Shown here in pieces: positions 7,536 through 15,528 of a DNA stretch of 64,000 nucleotides. A model generated the notes under the pieces. That model was given only the letters and a program-made list of their open reading frames with translations. It was not told where the DNA came from and did no database searches. Each line of letters starts with the position of its first letter. The stretch's first letter is position 1. The position numbers and the translations under genes are program-made. The stretch is from Caulobacter endophyticus (GTDB taxonomy: Bacteria > Pseudomonadota > Alphaproteobacteria > Caulobacterales > Caulobacteraceae): assembly GCF_029543245.1 (NCBI RefSeq), contig NZ_JARQWV010000008.1, positions 124,001 through 188,000 of the forward strand. Direction: 5' to 3'.

Positions 7536-10500
7536 ATGGGTTATCCGCGAGACGTCTACGGGAAATCGGCCCTGATGCTGGCGGCGGGCGCCGCCGCGGT
7601 GCTGGCCAGCAGCCAGGCCCAGGCCCAGACGCGCAAGTTCGACGTGCCGGCCCAGGCCGCGGCCACCGGCATCCCCCAGTTCGGCAAGCAGGCCGACCTC
7701 CAGATCTTGGCTCCGCAGGCGGCCGTCCAGGGCAAGCGAGTCAACGCCGTGCGCGGGACCTTCACCGTGGCCGAGGGCCTTTCGCGCCTGCTCGACGGCG
7801 CCAACCTGACCATCGTCTCCAACGACGGCCGCACCGCGGTGCTCGGCCAGAAGGGCTCGGTGCAGCTGGCCTCGACCGCGCCGGTGGCCATCCCGCAGCA
7901 GTCCGAACCGATCGGCGACACCATCGAGGAGCCGGCGGCCGTCGAGGAGGTGGTCGTCACCGGCTTCCGCGCCAGCCTGGGCAGCGCCCTGAACATCAAG
8001 AAGCGCACCAGCGGCGTCGTCGACGTCATCAAGGCCGAGGACATCGCCGATTTCCCGGACGCCAACCTCGCCGAGTCCATCCAGCGCGTGCCGGGCGTGT
8101 CGATCGCCCGCGACGCCGGCGAAGGCCGCCAGATCACCGTCCGGGGCCTGGGGCCGCAATTCACCCGCGTGCGCATCAACGGCGTCGAGGGCCAGAGCAC
8201 GGCCAGCGGCACCGACAGCTCGGGCGGCGCCAACCGCAACCGCTCGTTCGACTTCAACGTCTTCGCCTCGGAACTCTTCAACAGCATCACCGTGCGCAAG
8301 ACCGCCTCGGCCTCGACCGAGGAAGGCTCGCTGGGCGCCACCGTCGATCTGCAGACGGGCCGGCCGTTCGACTACAAGGGCGCGACCCTCGTGGTCTCGG
8401 CCCAGCAGGGCTACAACGACCTGTCGGAAAGCTGGGATCCGCGCTTTGCCTTGCTGGCCTCCAACACCTGGGCCGACGGCAAGCTCGGAGCCCTCGTGTC
8501 GGTGGCCTACACCGAACGCAACCTGCTGGAAGAGGGGCACGGCTCCGGCGGCTGGTTGAACGGCACGGAGGTCGGCGGCTTCAGCCCGGCCTCGACCTTC
8601 ACCCAGGCCAGTTCGGCCAGCGTCTTCACCCCGCGCTTCCCGCGGTACGGCCGCCTGACCCACGACCAGAAGCGCCTAGGGGTCACCACCTCGCTGCAGT
8701 TCCGGCCCGACGAGAAGACCCTGGTCACGGCCGATTTCCTCTATTCGGACTTCAAGGCCACCCGCACCGAGAACTGGCTGGAAGCCCTGTCCTTCGCCCG
8801 CAACGCCGCCCAGGGCGGCCGCCCGGAGATCATCGTCCGCGACGGCGTGGTCAATTCCAAGGGCGACATGGTCTATGGCCTGTTCGACGACGTCGACGTC
8901 GAGAGCGAGACCCGCTTCGACAAGCTCGACACCAAGTACACCCAAGGCACCTTCACGGTCGAACATCGCTTCTCTGACCGCTTCAAGGTGACGGGCCTAG
9001 TCGGGTTCTCGAAGTCGGACTTCGACAATCCGATCCAGACGACGGTGATCCTCAACCGCGAGAACGCCGACGGTTTCTCGTACGACTATCGGAACAACGC
9101 CAAGCTGCCGGCGATGAACTTCGGCTTCGATGTCACCGACCCGCTGGCCTACAACTTCGGCGCGGCGCGCTCGGAGATCCGCCTGCGGCCGCAGGGTGTG
9201 ACCAACACCATCCAGACCGCCCAGCTCGACGGCGACTACGAGCTGAACGACACCTTCCGCCTGAAGGCCGGGGTGAACCTCAAGAAGTACGAGTTCGACT
9301 CCTGGGCCCTGGCGCGGGTCAACGAGTCCGTCGTGCCGACCCTGCCGGCCGGCGTCACCCTGGCCAGCCTGACCAACCTGGTCAGCGGTTTTGGCAAGAA
9401 CCTCGGCGGCTCGGGCTATCCCACCAACTGGGCCGCGCCGGATCTGAACGCCTTCGCCAAGCTGTTCGACATCTACAGCGGCACGGGCCTGTTCGAACTG
9501 TCGGGCGCCAGCAACGCCAACGCCCGCGGCAACATCCGCAGCGTCGAGGAGAAGGACACCGCCGCCTATGTGCAGCTGGACTTCAACTCCGACCGCTTCG
9601 CCTGGCCGATCCGCGGCGATGTCGGCGTGCGCTACGTCAAGACCGAGCAGAGCTCGACCGGCTACCAGTTGGTCGCCGGCGCGGCCCAGCAGGCCACCGT
9701 CGATCGCGACTACGAGGACGTGCTGCCGGCCCTGAACCTGACGGCCGAGGTGACGCCCGACTTTCTGCTGCGCTTCGGCGCGGCCAAGGTCATGACCCGA
9801 CCCAACCTGGGCAGCCTGACGCCCGGCGGCAGCCTCAGCGTCGTGGGCGTGTTCAGCGTCAGTTCGGGCAACCCGTATCTCGACCCGATCCGGGCCACGA
9901 CCTACGACCTGTCGGCCGAATGGTACTTCGCCAAGGACGCCCTGCTGTCGGTCGGCCTGTTCTACAAGGACATCGACAGCTACATCCAGACGCAGCGGAT
10001 CTCGCAGACCTTCGCCGCCTCGGGCCTGCCGACCAGCCTGCTCGACGGTCTGGCCGGCGTGTCGGCCAACGACACCTTCCTGTTCAGCAAGCCGGTCAAT
10101 ACCGAGGGCGGCCCGCTGAAGGGGATCGAGATCAGCTACCAGCAGCCGTTCAGCTTCCTGCCGGGCCCGCTGCGCCATACGGGCGCGATCTTCAACGTCA
10201 CGATCGTCGACTCCAAGATCGACTACATCTCGTCGCGCTCGGCCACCGGCTTCGTGCAGAACGATCTGGTGGGCCTGTCGAAGAACGCCTTCAACGCCAC
10301 CCTCTATTACGAGGACAGCAAGTTCAGCGCCCGCGTCTCCGGCGCCTATCGCGACAAGTACCTGACCGCCGTGCCCAGCGGCACCTCGACCAACGACATC
10401 GACGGGGTGCGCGACACCTTCACCGTCGACGCCTCGGCCTCGTACCAGATCAACAAGCGCCTGAAGGTCACCTTCGAGGGGTTGAACCTGACCGACGCCT

Positions 10501-10595
10501 TCAACGAGCAGTACACCGACAGCGTGCGCGACAGCATCTACGTCTATTCGCACACCGGCCGGCAGTACAATTTCGGCCTGAGGTACTCCTTCTAG
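7536..10595 (+). CDS. TonB-dependent receptor with STN signalling domain
   Basis: A 1019-residue outer-membrane transporter. It has a Sec signal peptide ending near residue 30 (QAQA) and an STN domain at about 33-100, which talks to FecR proteins. The TonB box lies at 136-143 (VEEVVVTG), followed by a plug beginning GFRASLGSALNIKKR and containing DANLAESIQRVPGVSI and GRQITVRGLGPQFTRVRING. A long beta-barrel ends in LRYSF with a terminal phenylalanine. The plug sequence matches the Xanthomonas/Caulobacter carbohydrate class of receptors. With the pectinesterase behind it and FecI/FecR in front, a pectin-derived oligosaccharide is a reasonable ligand (inference). The ribosome binding site is GGGAGG before the ATG. 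A strong terminator follows. Confidence 0.92.
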   Translation: MGYPRDVYGKSALMLAAGAAAVLASSQAQAQTRKFDVPAQAAATGIPQFGKQADLQILAPQAAVQGKRVNAVRGTFTVAEGLSRLLDGANLTIVSNDGRTAVLGQKGSVQLASTAPVAIPQQSEPIGDTIEEPAAVEEVVVTGFRASLGSALNIKKRTSGVVDVIKAEDIADFPDANLAESIQRVPGVSIARDAGEGRQITVRGLGPQFTRVRINGVEGQSTASGTDSSGGANRNRSFDFNVFASELFNSITVRKTASASTEEGSLGATVDLQTGRPFDYKGATLVVSAQQGYNDLSESWDPRFALLASNTWADGKLGALVSVAYTERNLLEEGHGSGGWLNGTEVGGFSPASTFTQASSASVFTPRFPRYGRLTHDQKRLGVTTSLQFRPDEKTLVTADFLYSDFKATRTENWLEALSFARNAAQGGRPEIIVRDGVVNSKGDMVYGLFDDVDVESETRFDKLDTKYTQGTFTVEHRFSDRFKVTGLVGFSKSDFDNPIQTTVILNRENADGFSYDYRNNAKLPAMNFGFDVTDPLAYNFGAARSEIRLRPQGVTNTIQTAQLDGDYELNDTFRLKAGVNLKKYEFDSWALARVNESVVPTLPAGVTLASLTNLVSGFGKNLGGSGYPTNWAAPDLNAFAKLFDIYSGTGLFELSGASNANARGNIRSVEEKDTAAYVQLDFNSDRFAWPIRGDVGVRYVKTEQSSTGYQLVAGAAQQATVDRDYEDVLPALNLTAEVTPDFLLRFGAAKVMTRPNLGSLTPGGSLSVVGVFSVSSGNPYLDPIRATTYDLSAEWYFAKDALLSVGLFYKDIDSYIQTQRISQTFAASGLPTSLLDGLAGVSANDTFLFSKPVNTEGGPLKGIEISYQQPFSFLPGPLRHTGAIFNVTIVDSKIDYISSRSATGFVQNDLVGLSKNAFNATLYYEDSKFSARVSGAYRDKYLTAVPSGTSTNDIDGVRDTFTVDASASYQINKRLKVTFEGLNLTDAFNEQYTDSVRDSIYVYSHTGRQYNFGLRYSF

Positions 10596-10630
10596 GCCGG
10601 ACCGGACCTTCCTCCTCCCAGGGGAATGTT

Positions 10631-10674
10631 GGGCGTCGGCCGTCCCTCCCGGCCGGCGCCCGCTCTTTTTCTTT
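10631..10674 (+). terminator. Rho-independent terminator after the TonB receptor gene
   Basis: GGGCGTCGGCCG (10631-10642) pairs with CGGCCGGCGCCC (10650-10661), with one G-T wobble and a 7-base loop. CTCTTTTTCTTT follows directly. It separates the receptor from the pectinesterase gene, which starts 11 bases later. Confidence 0.85.
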
Positions 10675-10684
10675 CGAGGCTTCG

Positions 10685-11785
10685 ATGACGATGGTTTCGC
10701 GACGGGCCGTGGCGGCCGGGCTCCTGCTGCTTCCTGGCGTCGCCTCGGCCGCGCCGCGCTACGACGCCGTGCTCAAGCGACCCGACGACCCGCGCCGGTT
10801 CTCTGCCCCGACCTACGACAAGCTTTCAGCAGCCGTGGCCGCTGCGCCGACCAACGGGACGCGGCCCTTCCGCATCCTGGTGACAAAGGGGGCGTTCGAC
10901 GAGCAGGTCGTGATCGACAAGCCGTTCATCCACCTGGTGGGCGAGAGCCGCACTGGCTCGATCATCACCCACCTGGCCGCCTCGGGCCTGACTGCGCCGG
11001 ACGGCAAGCGCTGGGGCACGTTCCGCACGCCGACCCTGTTCGTCCGCGCGCCGGATTTCGCCGCTCGCAACCTGACCATCCGCAACGCCTTCGACGGCCT
11101 GGCTGAGATGACCAAGCCCGGCGGCCTGCACTCGCACGACGGCGGCGGCCCGCAGGCCGTAGCCCTGATGCTCGACAAGGGCAGCGACCGGGCGCGGCTG
11201 ACGCAAGTCGACATCCTCAGCTACCAGGACACCCTGTTCCCCGACGCCGGCCGCAGCCTGTTTGAGCGCTGCCTGATCGCCGGCAGCTACGACTTCATCT
11301 TCGGGGCGGGCAGGGCGTTCTTCAGGGACTGCGAGATCCGCTCGCTGCCACGGCCGGTCGATCCGGTCGACGGCTATGTCGTCGCGCCCAGCACGCCGAT
11401 CGACCAGCCTTTCGGCTTCGTCTTCAAGGACTGCCGCTTGACCAAGGCCGCCGGCACGGCGAGGCATTCGGTCTATCTGGGACGACCCTGGCGGCCCTCC
11501 AGCCAGTTCCCGGACGGGCGCTACGGCGATCCGAAATTCGTCGGGGCGACCGCCTTCATCGACTGCTGGATGGACGACCACGTGGCTCCGGAAGGCTGGA
11601 CGCAGATGTGGTACACCGGCAAGGACGGCAATCCGCGCACCATGCTCCAGCCCGAGGACGCCCGCTTCTCGCAGTACGGTTCCAAGGGCCCCGGCGCGGC
11701 CGCCTTCCGTCGTGGACGGGCGTTGAGCGCCGCCGAGGCCGGGGCGATGAGCGTCGACGCCGTCCTGGCCGGCTGGCGCGTCTGA
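10685..11785 (+). CDS. Pectinesterase (carbohydrate esterase family 8)
   Basis: A 366-residue pectin methylesterase that would remove methyl groups from polygalacturonate. The fold is a right-handed beta-helix. Key motifs are YQDTLF with Asp182, GSYDFIFG with the nucleophile Asp203, and YLGRPWR with Arg267, all as expected for the family. The N-terminus has arginines and a hydrophobic stretch ending VASAA, a secretion signal. I start at ATG 10685; the reading frame continues upstream across the receptor gene only as a shadow. The gene sits just after the receptor's terminator, so it depends on read-through or on its own weak promoter. Confidence 0.9.
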   Translation: MTMVSRRAVAAGLLLLPGVASAAPRYDAVLKRPDDPRRFSAPTYDKLSAAVAAAPTNGTRPFRILVTKGAFDEQVVIDKPFIHLVGESRTGSIITHLAASGLTAPDGKRWGTFRTPTLFVRAPDFAARNLTIRNAFDGLAEMTKPGGLHSHDGGGPQAVALMLDKGSDRARLTQVDILSYQDTLFPDAGRSLFERCLIAGSYDFIFGAGRAFFRDCEIRSLPRPVDPVDGYVVAPSTPIDQPFGFVFKDCRLTKAAGTARHSVYLGRPWRPSSQFPDGRYGDPKFVGATAFIDCWMDDHVAPEGWTQMWYTGKDGNPRTMLQPEDARFSQYGSKGPGAAAFRRGRALSAAEAGAMSVDAVLAGWRV

Positions 11786-11789
11786 GGCT

Positions 11790-13214
11790 TCAGCGCGCGA
11801 ATGGGAAGGGGGTCACCGACTTGCTGGCCTCTTCCACCAGCAGGGTGCGGTTGATCGGGGCGGCGGCGCGCTGTGGGCAGGCCGGCCGCTCGCAGATCCG
11901 GCACGAGGGCCCGATCTCCACCGCCAGCGGCGAGGCGATGTCCAGCCCTCGCGAGGCGGCCAGCTTGCTGGCGAACTTCAGTTCGCAGCCCAGGCCGATG
12001 ACCAGTTCGTCCTCCAGGCCCGCCTGCAGGCCCGAGGTCCGACGCACGGTGCGCGACAGAGTGAAGTAGCGCTCGCCGTCGGGGGTCTCGATCACCTGGG
12101 TGACGATACGGCCGGGGGTCTTGAAGCTGTCGTGGACGTTCCAGCGCGGGCACGCCCCGCCGAAGCGCGAGAACGGGAAGGGGCCGGCGGCGAAGCGCTT
12201 GGAGATGTTCCCCGCCGCGTCCAGCCGCATCATGAAGAACGGGATCCCCCGCGCGCCGGGACGGCTCAGCGTCGTCAGGCGCTGGGCGGCCTGCTCGTAG
12301 CTGACGCCGAAGCGCGGCCGCACCCGCTCGATGTCGTAGCCGCTGGCTTCCATGGCCGCGTGGAACGGCTCGTAGGGCATCATGATCGCCGCGGCGAGGT
12401 AGTTGTCGAGGAACACCTTCAGCAGTTGCCGAGTGGCCCGATCGGGTGCTGCGAAACGATCGGCCAGGCGGGTCAGCGCCTCGGGCGCCTCCATCAGGCC
12501 CAACTGGTAGCACATCGCGAAGATGCGGCTGGCCGGGGCCAGGGTCTCCGACACCATCAGCCGCTTGCGGTGGTGGTCGTAGCGTCGCAGCGAGCCGGCC
12601 ATGACCTCGGCCGGCATCACCCGCATCTGGATGCCGTGCCGGGCGACCAGGCGTTCGCGCACGGCTGGACCCAGGTCCTGCAGGTCGGCGTCGAGTTGCG
12701 CGACGATGGCCTCGGCCGCCGTCTCCAGTTCGGCGAAGTGATTGCGCTGCGAGCCCACCAGGTCGCGCACCCAGTCGGTTGGCGACTGCGACGACGAGGA
12801 GGGCAGGCCGTCCGGGCGCTCGAAGGCGCCCATGTCGATCATCCGGCCGCGATCCAGATAGGCGCGGTAGAGGCGGGCCATGGCCTCGGCCAGGCCAGGC
12901 GACAACTCGGCCACTTCCGCCACCTCGTGCCGGCCGATGCCAAGATCGGTGAACATCTTGTCGGCCAGCACCTCCTCCAGCCCCGCGCCGCCGCCGGGAT
13001 CGTCGGCCGACAGGGTGCGCAGATCCAGGTCATAGGCCTCGGCCAGCCGCAGCAGCATCTGGGCGGTCACCGGCCGCTGGTTGCGCTCTAGCAGGTTCAG
13101 GTAGCTGGGCGACACGCCCAGCTCGTCGGCCATGCGGCTCTGGGTGACGCCCAGGTCGCGGCGTAGGCGCTTCAGGCGCCCGCCCAGGAACAGCTTTTTG
13201 TCGGTCGTGACCAT
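11790..13214 (-). CDS. RamB/ScfR-type regulator (XRE helix-turn-helix plus IrrE-like and DUF2083 region)
   Basis: About 474 residues. The N-terminal XRE helix-turn-helix spans roughly residues 10-65 (LKRLRRDLGVTQSRMADELG, then SPSYLNLLERNQRPVT). The long C-terminal part has the layout of the short-chain acyl-CoA responsive regulators (ScfR/RamB/PccR): an IrrE-like region and a cysteine-containing C-terminus (CRICERPACPQRAAAPINR). Family members control acetate and propionate assimilation genes. Here it diverges from isocitrate lyase, with palindromes between them, so it is the likely regulator of the glyoxylate genes. ATG 13214 was preferred over GTG 13223; neither has a strong ribosome binding site. 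Confidence 0.85.
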   Translation of the reverse strand: MVTTDKKLFLGGRLKRLRRDLGVTQSRMADELGVSPSYLNLLERNQRPVTAQMLLRLAEAYDLDLRTLSADDPGGGAGLEEVLADKMFTDLGIGRHEVAEVAELSPGLAEAMARLYRAYLDRGRMIDMGAFERPDGLPSSSSQSPTDWVRDLVGSQRNHFAELETAAEAIVAQLDADLQDLGPAVRERLVARHGIQMRVMPAEVMAGSLRRYDHHRKRLMVSETLAPASRIFAMCYQLGLMEAPEALTRLADRFAAPDRATRQLLKVFLDNYLAAAIMMPYEPFHAAMEASGYDIERVRPRFGVSYEQAAQRLTTLSRPGARGIPFFMMRLDAAGNISKRFAAGPFPFSRFGGACPRWNVHDSFKTPGRIVTQVIETPDGERYFTLSRTVRRTSGLQAGLEDELVIGLGCELKFASKLAASRGLDIASPLAVEIGPSCRICERPACPQRAAAPINRTLLVEEASKSVTPFPFAR

Positions 13215-13230
13215 GTCTGTCACGTTGTCA

Positions 13231-13270
13231 CGACTTTACAAAATACACAAAGTCGATTTGTGACAAATCG
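13231..13270. promoter_or_regulatory. Compound operator between the ScfR-type gene and aceA
   Basis: Two overlapping inverted repeats lie in the divergent region. CGACTTT (13231-13237) mirrors AAAGTCG (13249-13255) around 11 bases. CGATTTGT (13254-13261) mirrors ACAAATCG (13263-13270) around one base. The half-sites resemble the TTTGCAAA-type sites known for RamB/PccR regulators. The region is also clearly more AT-rich than its surroundings. Confidence 0.6.
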
Positions 13271-13364
13271 TCTTCAATAGGTTCGACCGCCTTGCCGCAT
13301 CGGCGTTAGCTCCCTGTCACAGCTTACAGCCCGCCTCCCAACAAGCGGGCCCCGATGGGGAAGA

Positions 13365-14987
13365 ATGACGACCATGCGCAAGACCTACGCCGAGCACCGC
13401 CAGGACCTTACCGCCCGCTATCCGCAAGGCGTGACGCCCGGCGGCGTCGCCATCGACGACATCATCCAGCTGAAGCTGCAGAACACCTTCAACACCCACC
13501 TGGACATCGCTCGCGAGATGGCCGTGGTCATGCGCGCCGACATGGCCGCCTATGACGCCGACAGCAGCAAGTTCACCCAGTCGTTGGGCTGCTGGTCGGG
13601 CTTCCACGCCCAGCAGATGATCAAGTCGGTCAAGCGCCTGCGCGGCACCACCAAGGGCGCCTACGTCTACCTGTCGGGCTGGATGGTCGCGGGTCTTCGC
13701 AACCGCTTCGGCCACCTGCCGGATCAGTCGATGCACGAGAAGACCTCGGTCGTCGACCTGATCGAAGAGATCTACGTCTCGCTGCGCCAGGCCGATGAAG
13801 TGGCGATCAACGATCTGTTCAAGGCCTTGAAGACCGCCCGCGACGCCGGCGACCAGGTCGCCGAGCAGGCCGCGATCAAGGCCATCGACACCTTCGAGAC
13901 CCACGTCGTTCCGATCATCGCCGACATCGACGCGGGCTTCGGCAACGAGCACGCCACCTACCTGCTGGCCAAGGAGATGATCAAGGCCGGCGCCTGCTGC
14001 CTGCAGATCGAGAACCAGGTCAGCGACGCCAAGCAGTGCGGCCACCAGGACGGCAAGGTCACCGTGCCGCGCGAGGACTTCATCGAGAAGCTGCGCGCCT
14101 GTCGCCTGGCCTTCGAGGAACTGGGTGTCGACGAGGGCGTCATCGTCGCCCGCACCGACAGCCTGGGCGCGGGCCTGACCCAGAAGGTTCCGGTCAGCCA
14201 GGGCGCGGGCGATCTGGCCGCCGAATACATCAAGTGGCTGAAGACCGAGGCCATCACGCCCGAGAACCCGCTGCGCGACGGCGAGATGGCGATCATGAAG
14301 GACGGCGCCTTCGTCAAGCCGGTGCGCATGGCCAACGGCCTGTTCGCCTTCCAGGACGGCACGGGCCGCGCCCGGGTCATCGAGGACTGCATCGCCAACC
14401 TGACGCAAGGCGGCGCCGATCTGCTCTGGATCGAGACCGACACGCCGAACGTCGACGAGATCGCCTCGATGGTGGCCGAGGTCCGCAAGGCCGTGCCGAA
14501 CGCCAAGCTGACCTACAACAACTCGCCGTCGTTCAACTGGACCCTGAACCTGCGCAAGCAGGTCCGCGCCCAGTGGATCGCCGAGGGCAAGATCCACGAG
14601 GACTCCTATCCCGACGGCAACGTCCTGATGTCGGCCGAGTACGACGCCACTGATCTGGGCCGTGAAGCCGATGATCGCCTGGCCCGCTTCCAGGTCGATA
14701 TCTCGGCCCGCGCCGGGGTGTTCCACAACCTGATCACCCTGCCGACCTTCCACCTGACCGCCAAGAGCGTCGACGAGCTGTCGCGCGGCTACTTCGGCGA
14801 CCAGCGGATGCAGGCCTACGTCAACTCGGTGCAGCGCGAGGAGATCCGTCGCGGGGTCTCGGCCGTCAAGCACCAGCACGAGGTCGGCTCCGACCTCGGC
14901 GACACCTTCAAGGAAATGGTGGGCGGCGAGCGGGCCCTGAAGGCCGGCGGCCACGCCAACACGATGAACCAGTTCGCCGCCGAATAG
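13365..14987 (+). CDS. aceA: Isocitrate lyase
   Basis: A 540-residue enzyme splitting isocitrate to glyoxylate and succinate, the first step of the glyoxylate shunt, needed for growth on acetate and fatty acids. The catalytic loop appears as AKQCGHQDGK, the variant KQCGH seen in the longer isocitrate lyases rather than KKCGH. Other conserved parts are PIIADIDAGFGN (metal and substrate binding), QIENQ, and VARTDSLGAGL. The length fits the long subgroup. GGGGAAG precedes the ATG; a second in-frame ATG nine bases on is also possible. It probably forms an operon with the small gene and malate synthase downstream. Confidence 0.95.
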   Translation: MTTMRKTYAEHRQDLTARYPQGVTPGGVAIDDIIQLKLQNTFNTHLDIAREMAVVMRADMAAYDADSSKFTQSLGCWSGFHAQQMIKSVKRLRGTTKGAYVYLSGWMVAGLRNRFGHLPDQSMHEKTSVVDLIEEIYVSLRQADEVAINDLFKALKTARDAGDQVAEQAAIKAIDTFETHVVPIIADIDAGFGNEHATYLLAKEMIKAGACCLQIENQVSDAKQCGHQDGKVTVPREDFIEKLRACRLAFEELGVDEGVIVARTDSLGAGLTQKVPVSQGAGDLAAEYIKWLKTEAITPENPLRDGEMAIMKDGAFVKPVRMANGLFAFQDGTGRARVIEDCIANLTQGGADLLWIETDTPNVDEIASMVAEVRKAVPNAKLTYNNSPSFNWTLNLRKQVRAQWIAEGKIHEDSYPDGNVLMSAEYDATDLGREADDRLARFQVDISARAGVFHNLITLPTFHLTAKSVDELSRGYFGDQRMQAYVNSVQREEIRRGVSAVKHQHEVGSDLGDTFKEMVGGERALKAGGHANTMNQFAAE

Positions 14988-15045
14988 CCCGGCGTCCGAA
15001 AACCCACCCATCACCCCTTGGCGAAAACCTACAGGAGAGAACGCC

Positions 15046-15282
15046 ATGACCAACGTCACGCAATTCGCTCCGGCCGCGATGCCGGACTCGTCGGCCCAGG
15101 ATCGCGCCGTGGACCGTCTGGCCGAGGCCTCGCACCGCCTCAACGAAGCCGTCCGCCGCGCCATCGAGGCCGGCTACTCGGTGGAGCTGGTGCGCACCTC
15201 GCGCCACCATGACGGCTCGGGCAACTGGGGCGACCAGATCGTTCCGACCATTCGCGCCAACGACGCCCCCAAGAGCGCTTAA
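15046..15282 (+). CDS. Small hypothetical protein in the glyoxylate cluster
   Basis: A 78-residue soluble protein between isocitrate lyase and malate synthase. AGGAGAG before the ATG is a strong ribosome binding site. The sequence has an amphipathic helix (DRLAEASHRLNEAVRRAIEA) followed by GYSVELVRTSRHHDGSGNWG. I do not recognise the family. A hairpin terminator follows at 15300, so it closes the aceA transcript. Confidence 0.7.
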   Translation: MTNVTQFAPAAMPDSSAQDRAVDRLAEASHRLNEAVRRAIEAGYSVELVRTSRHHDGSGNWGDQIVPTIRANDAPKSA

Positions 15283-15299
15283 AGACGCTCGGGCGCCCG

Positions 15300-15336
15300 C
15301 GGGCGAGGGGAGGCGCCTGCTTCCTCCTCTCGCCCG
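15300..15336 (+). terminator. Terminator-like hairpin after the aceA cluster
   Basis: CGGGCGAGGGGAGG (15300-15313) pairs with CCTCCTCTCGCCCG (15323-15336) with a single mismatch and a 9-base loop. No T-run follows, so it may stop or stabilise the transcript. Confidence 0.55.
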
Positions 15337-15348
15337 CCACACTGCAAT

Positions 15349-15457
15349 CGTCATCCCGGAGAGCGCTCGCCGCTCATCCGGGACCCAGGGCCGCCGCGCG
15401 GCGTCGAGGCCTCTTCGCGGTGGCCGGCGCTACGCGGCGGTCCCTGGGCTCCGGCTT
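15349..15457. repeat. REP-like extragenic palindrome
   Basis: CCCGGAGAGCG and CGCTCATCCGGG form one imperfect hairpin. GACCCAGGGCCGCCGC and GCGGCGGTCCCTGGG form a second, larger one. Sequences of the type CATCCCGG..TCCGGGA..CCCAGG are common intergenic repeats in Caulobacter-type genomes. It occupies the gap before malate synthase. Confidence 0.6.
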
Positions 15458-15528
15458 CGACTTGGGTGCGCTGAGCGCATCCGATAAACCCTCTCCCAAG
15501 TCCGCGTCCCAACACCACGGAACACGCC

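Noticed and set aside
9920-10684. In-frame extension upstream of the pectinesterase
   Set aside because: It crosses the receptor's coding end and a terminator; the signal peptide begins at 10685.
13317-15164. 615-codon minus-strand open frame over aceA
   Set aside because: Shadow of isocitrate lyase, which has all its conserved motifs.
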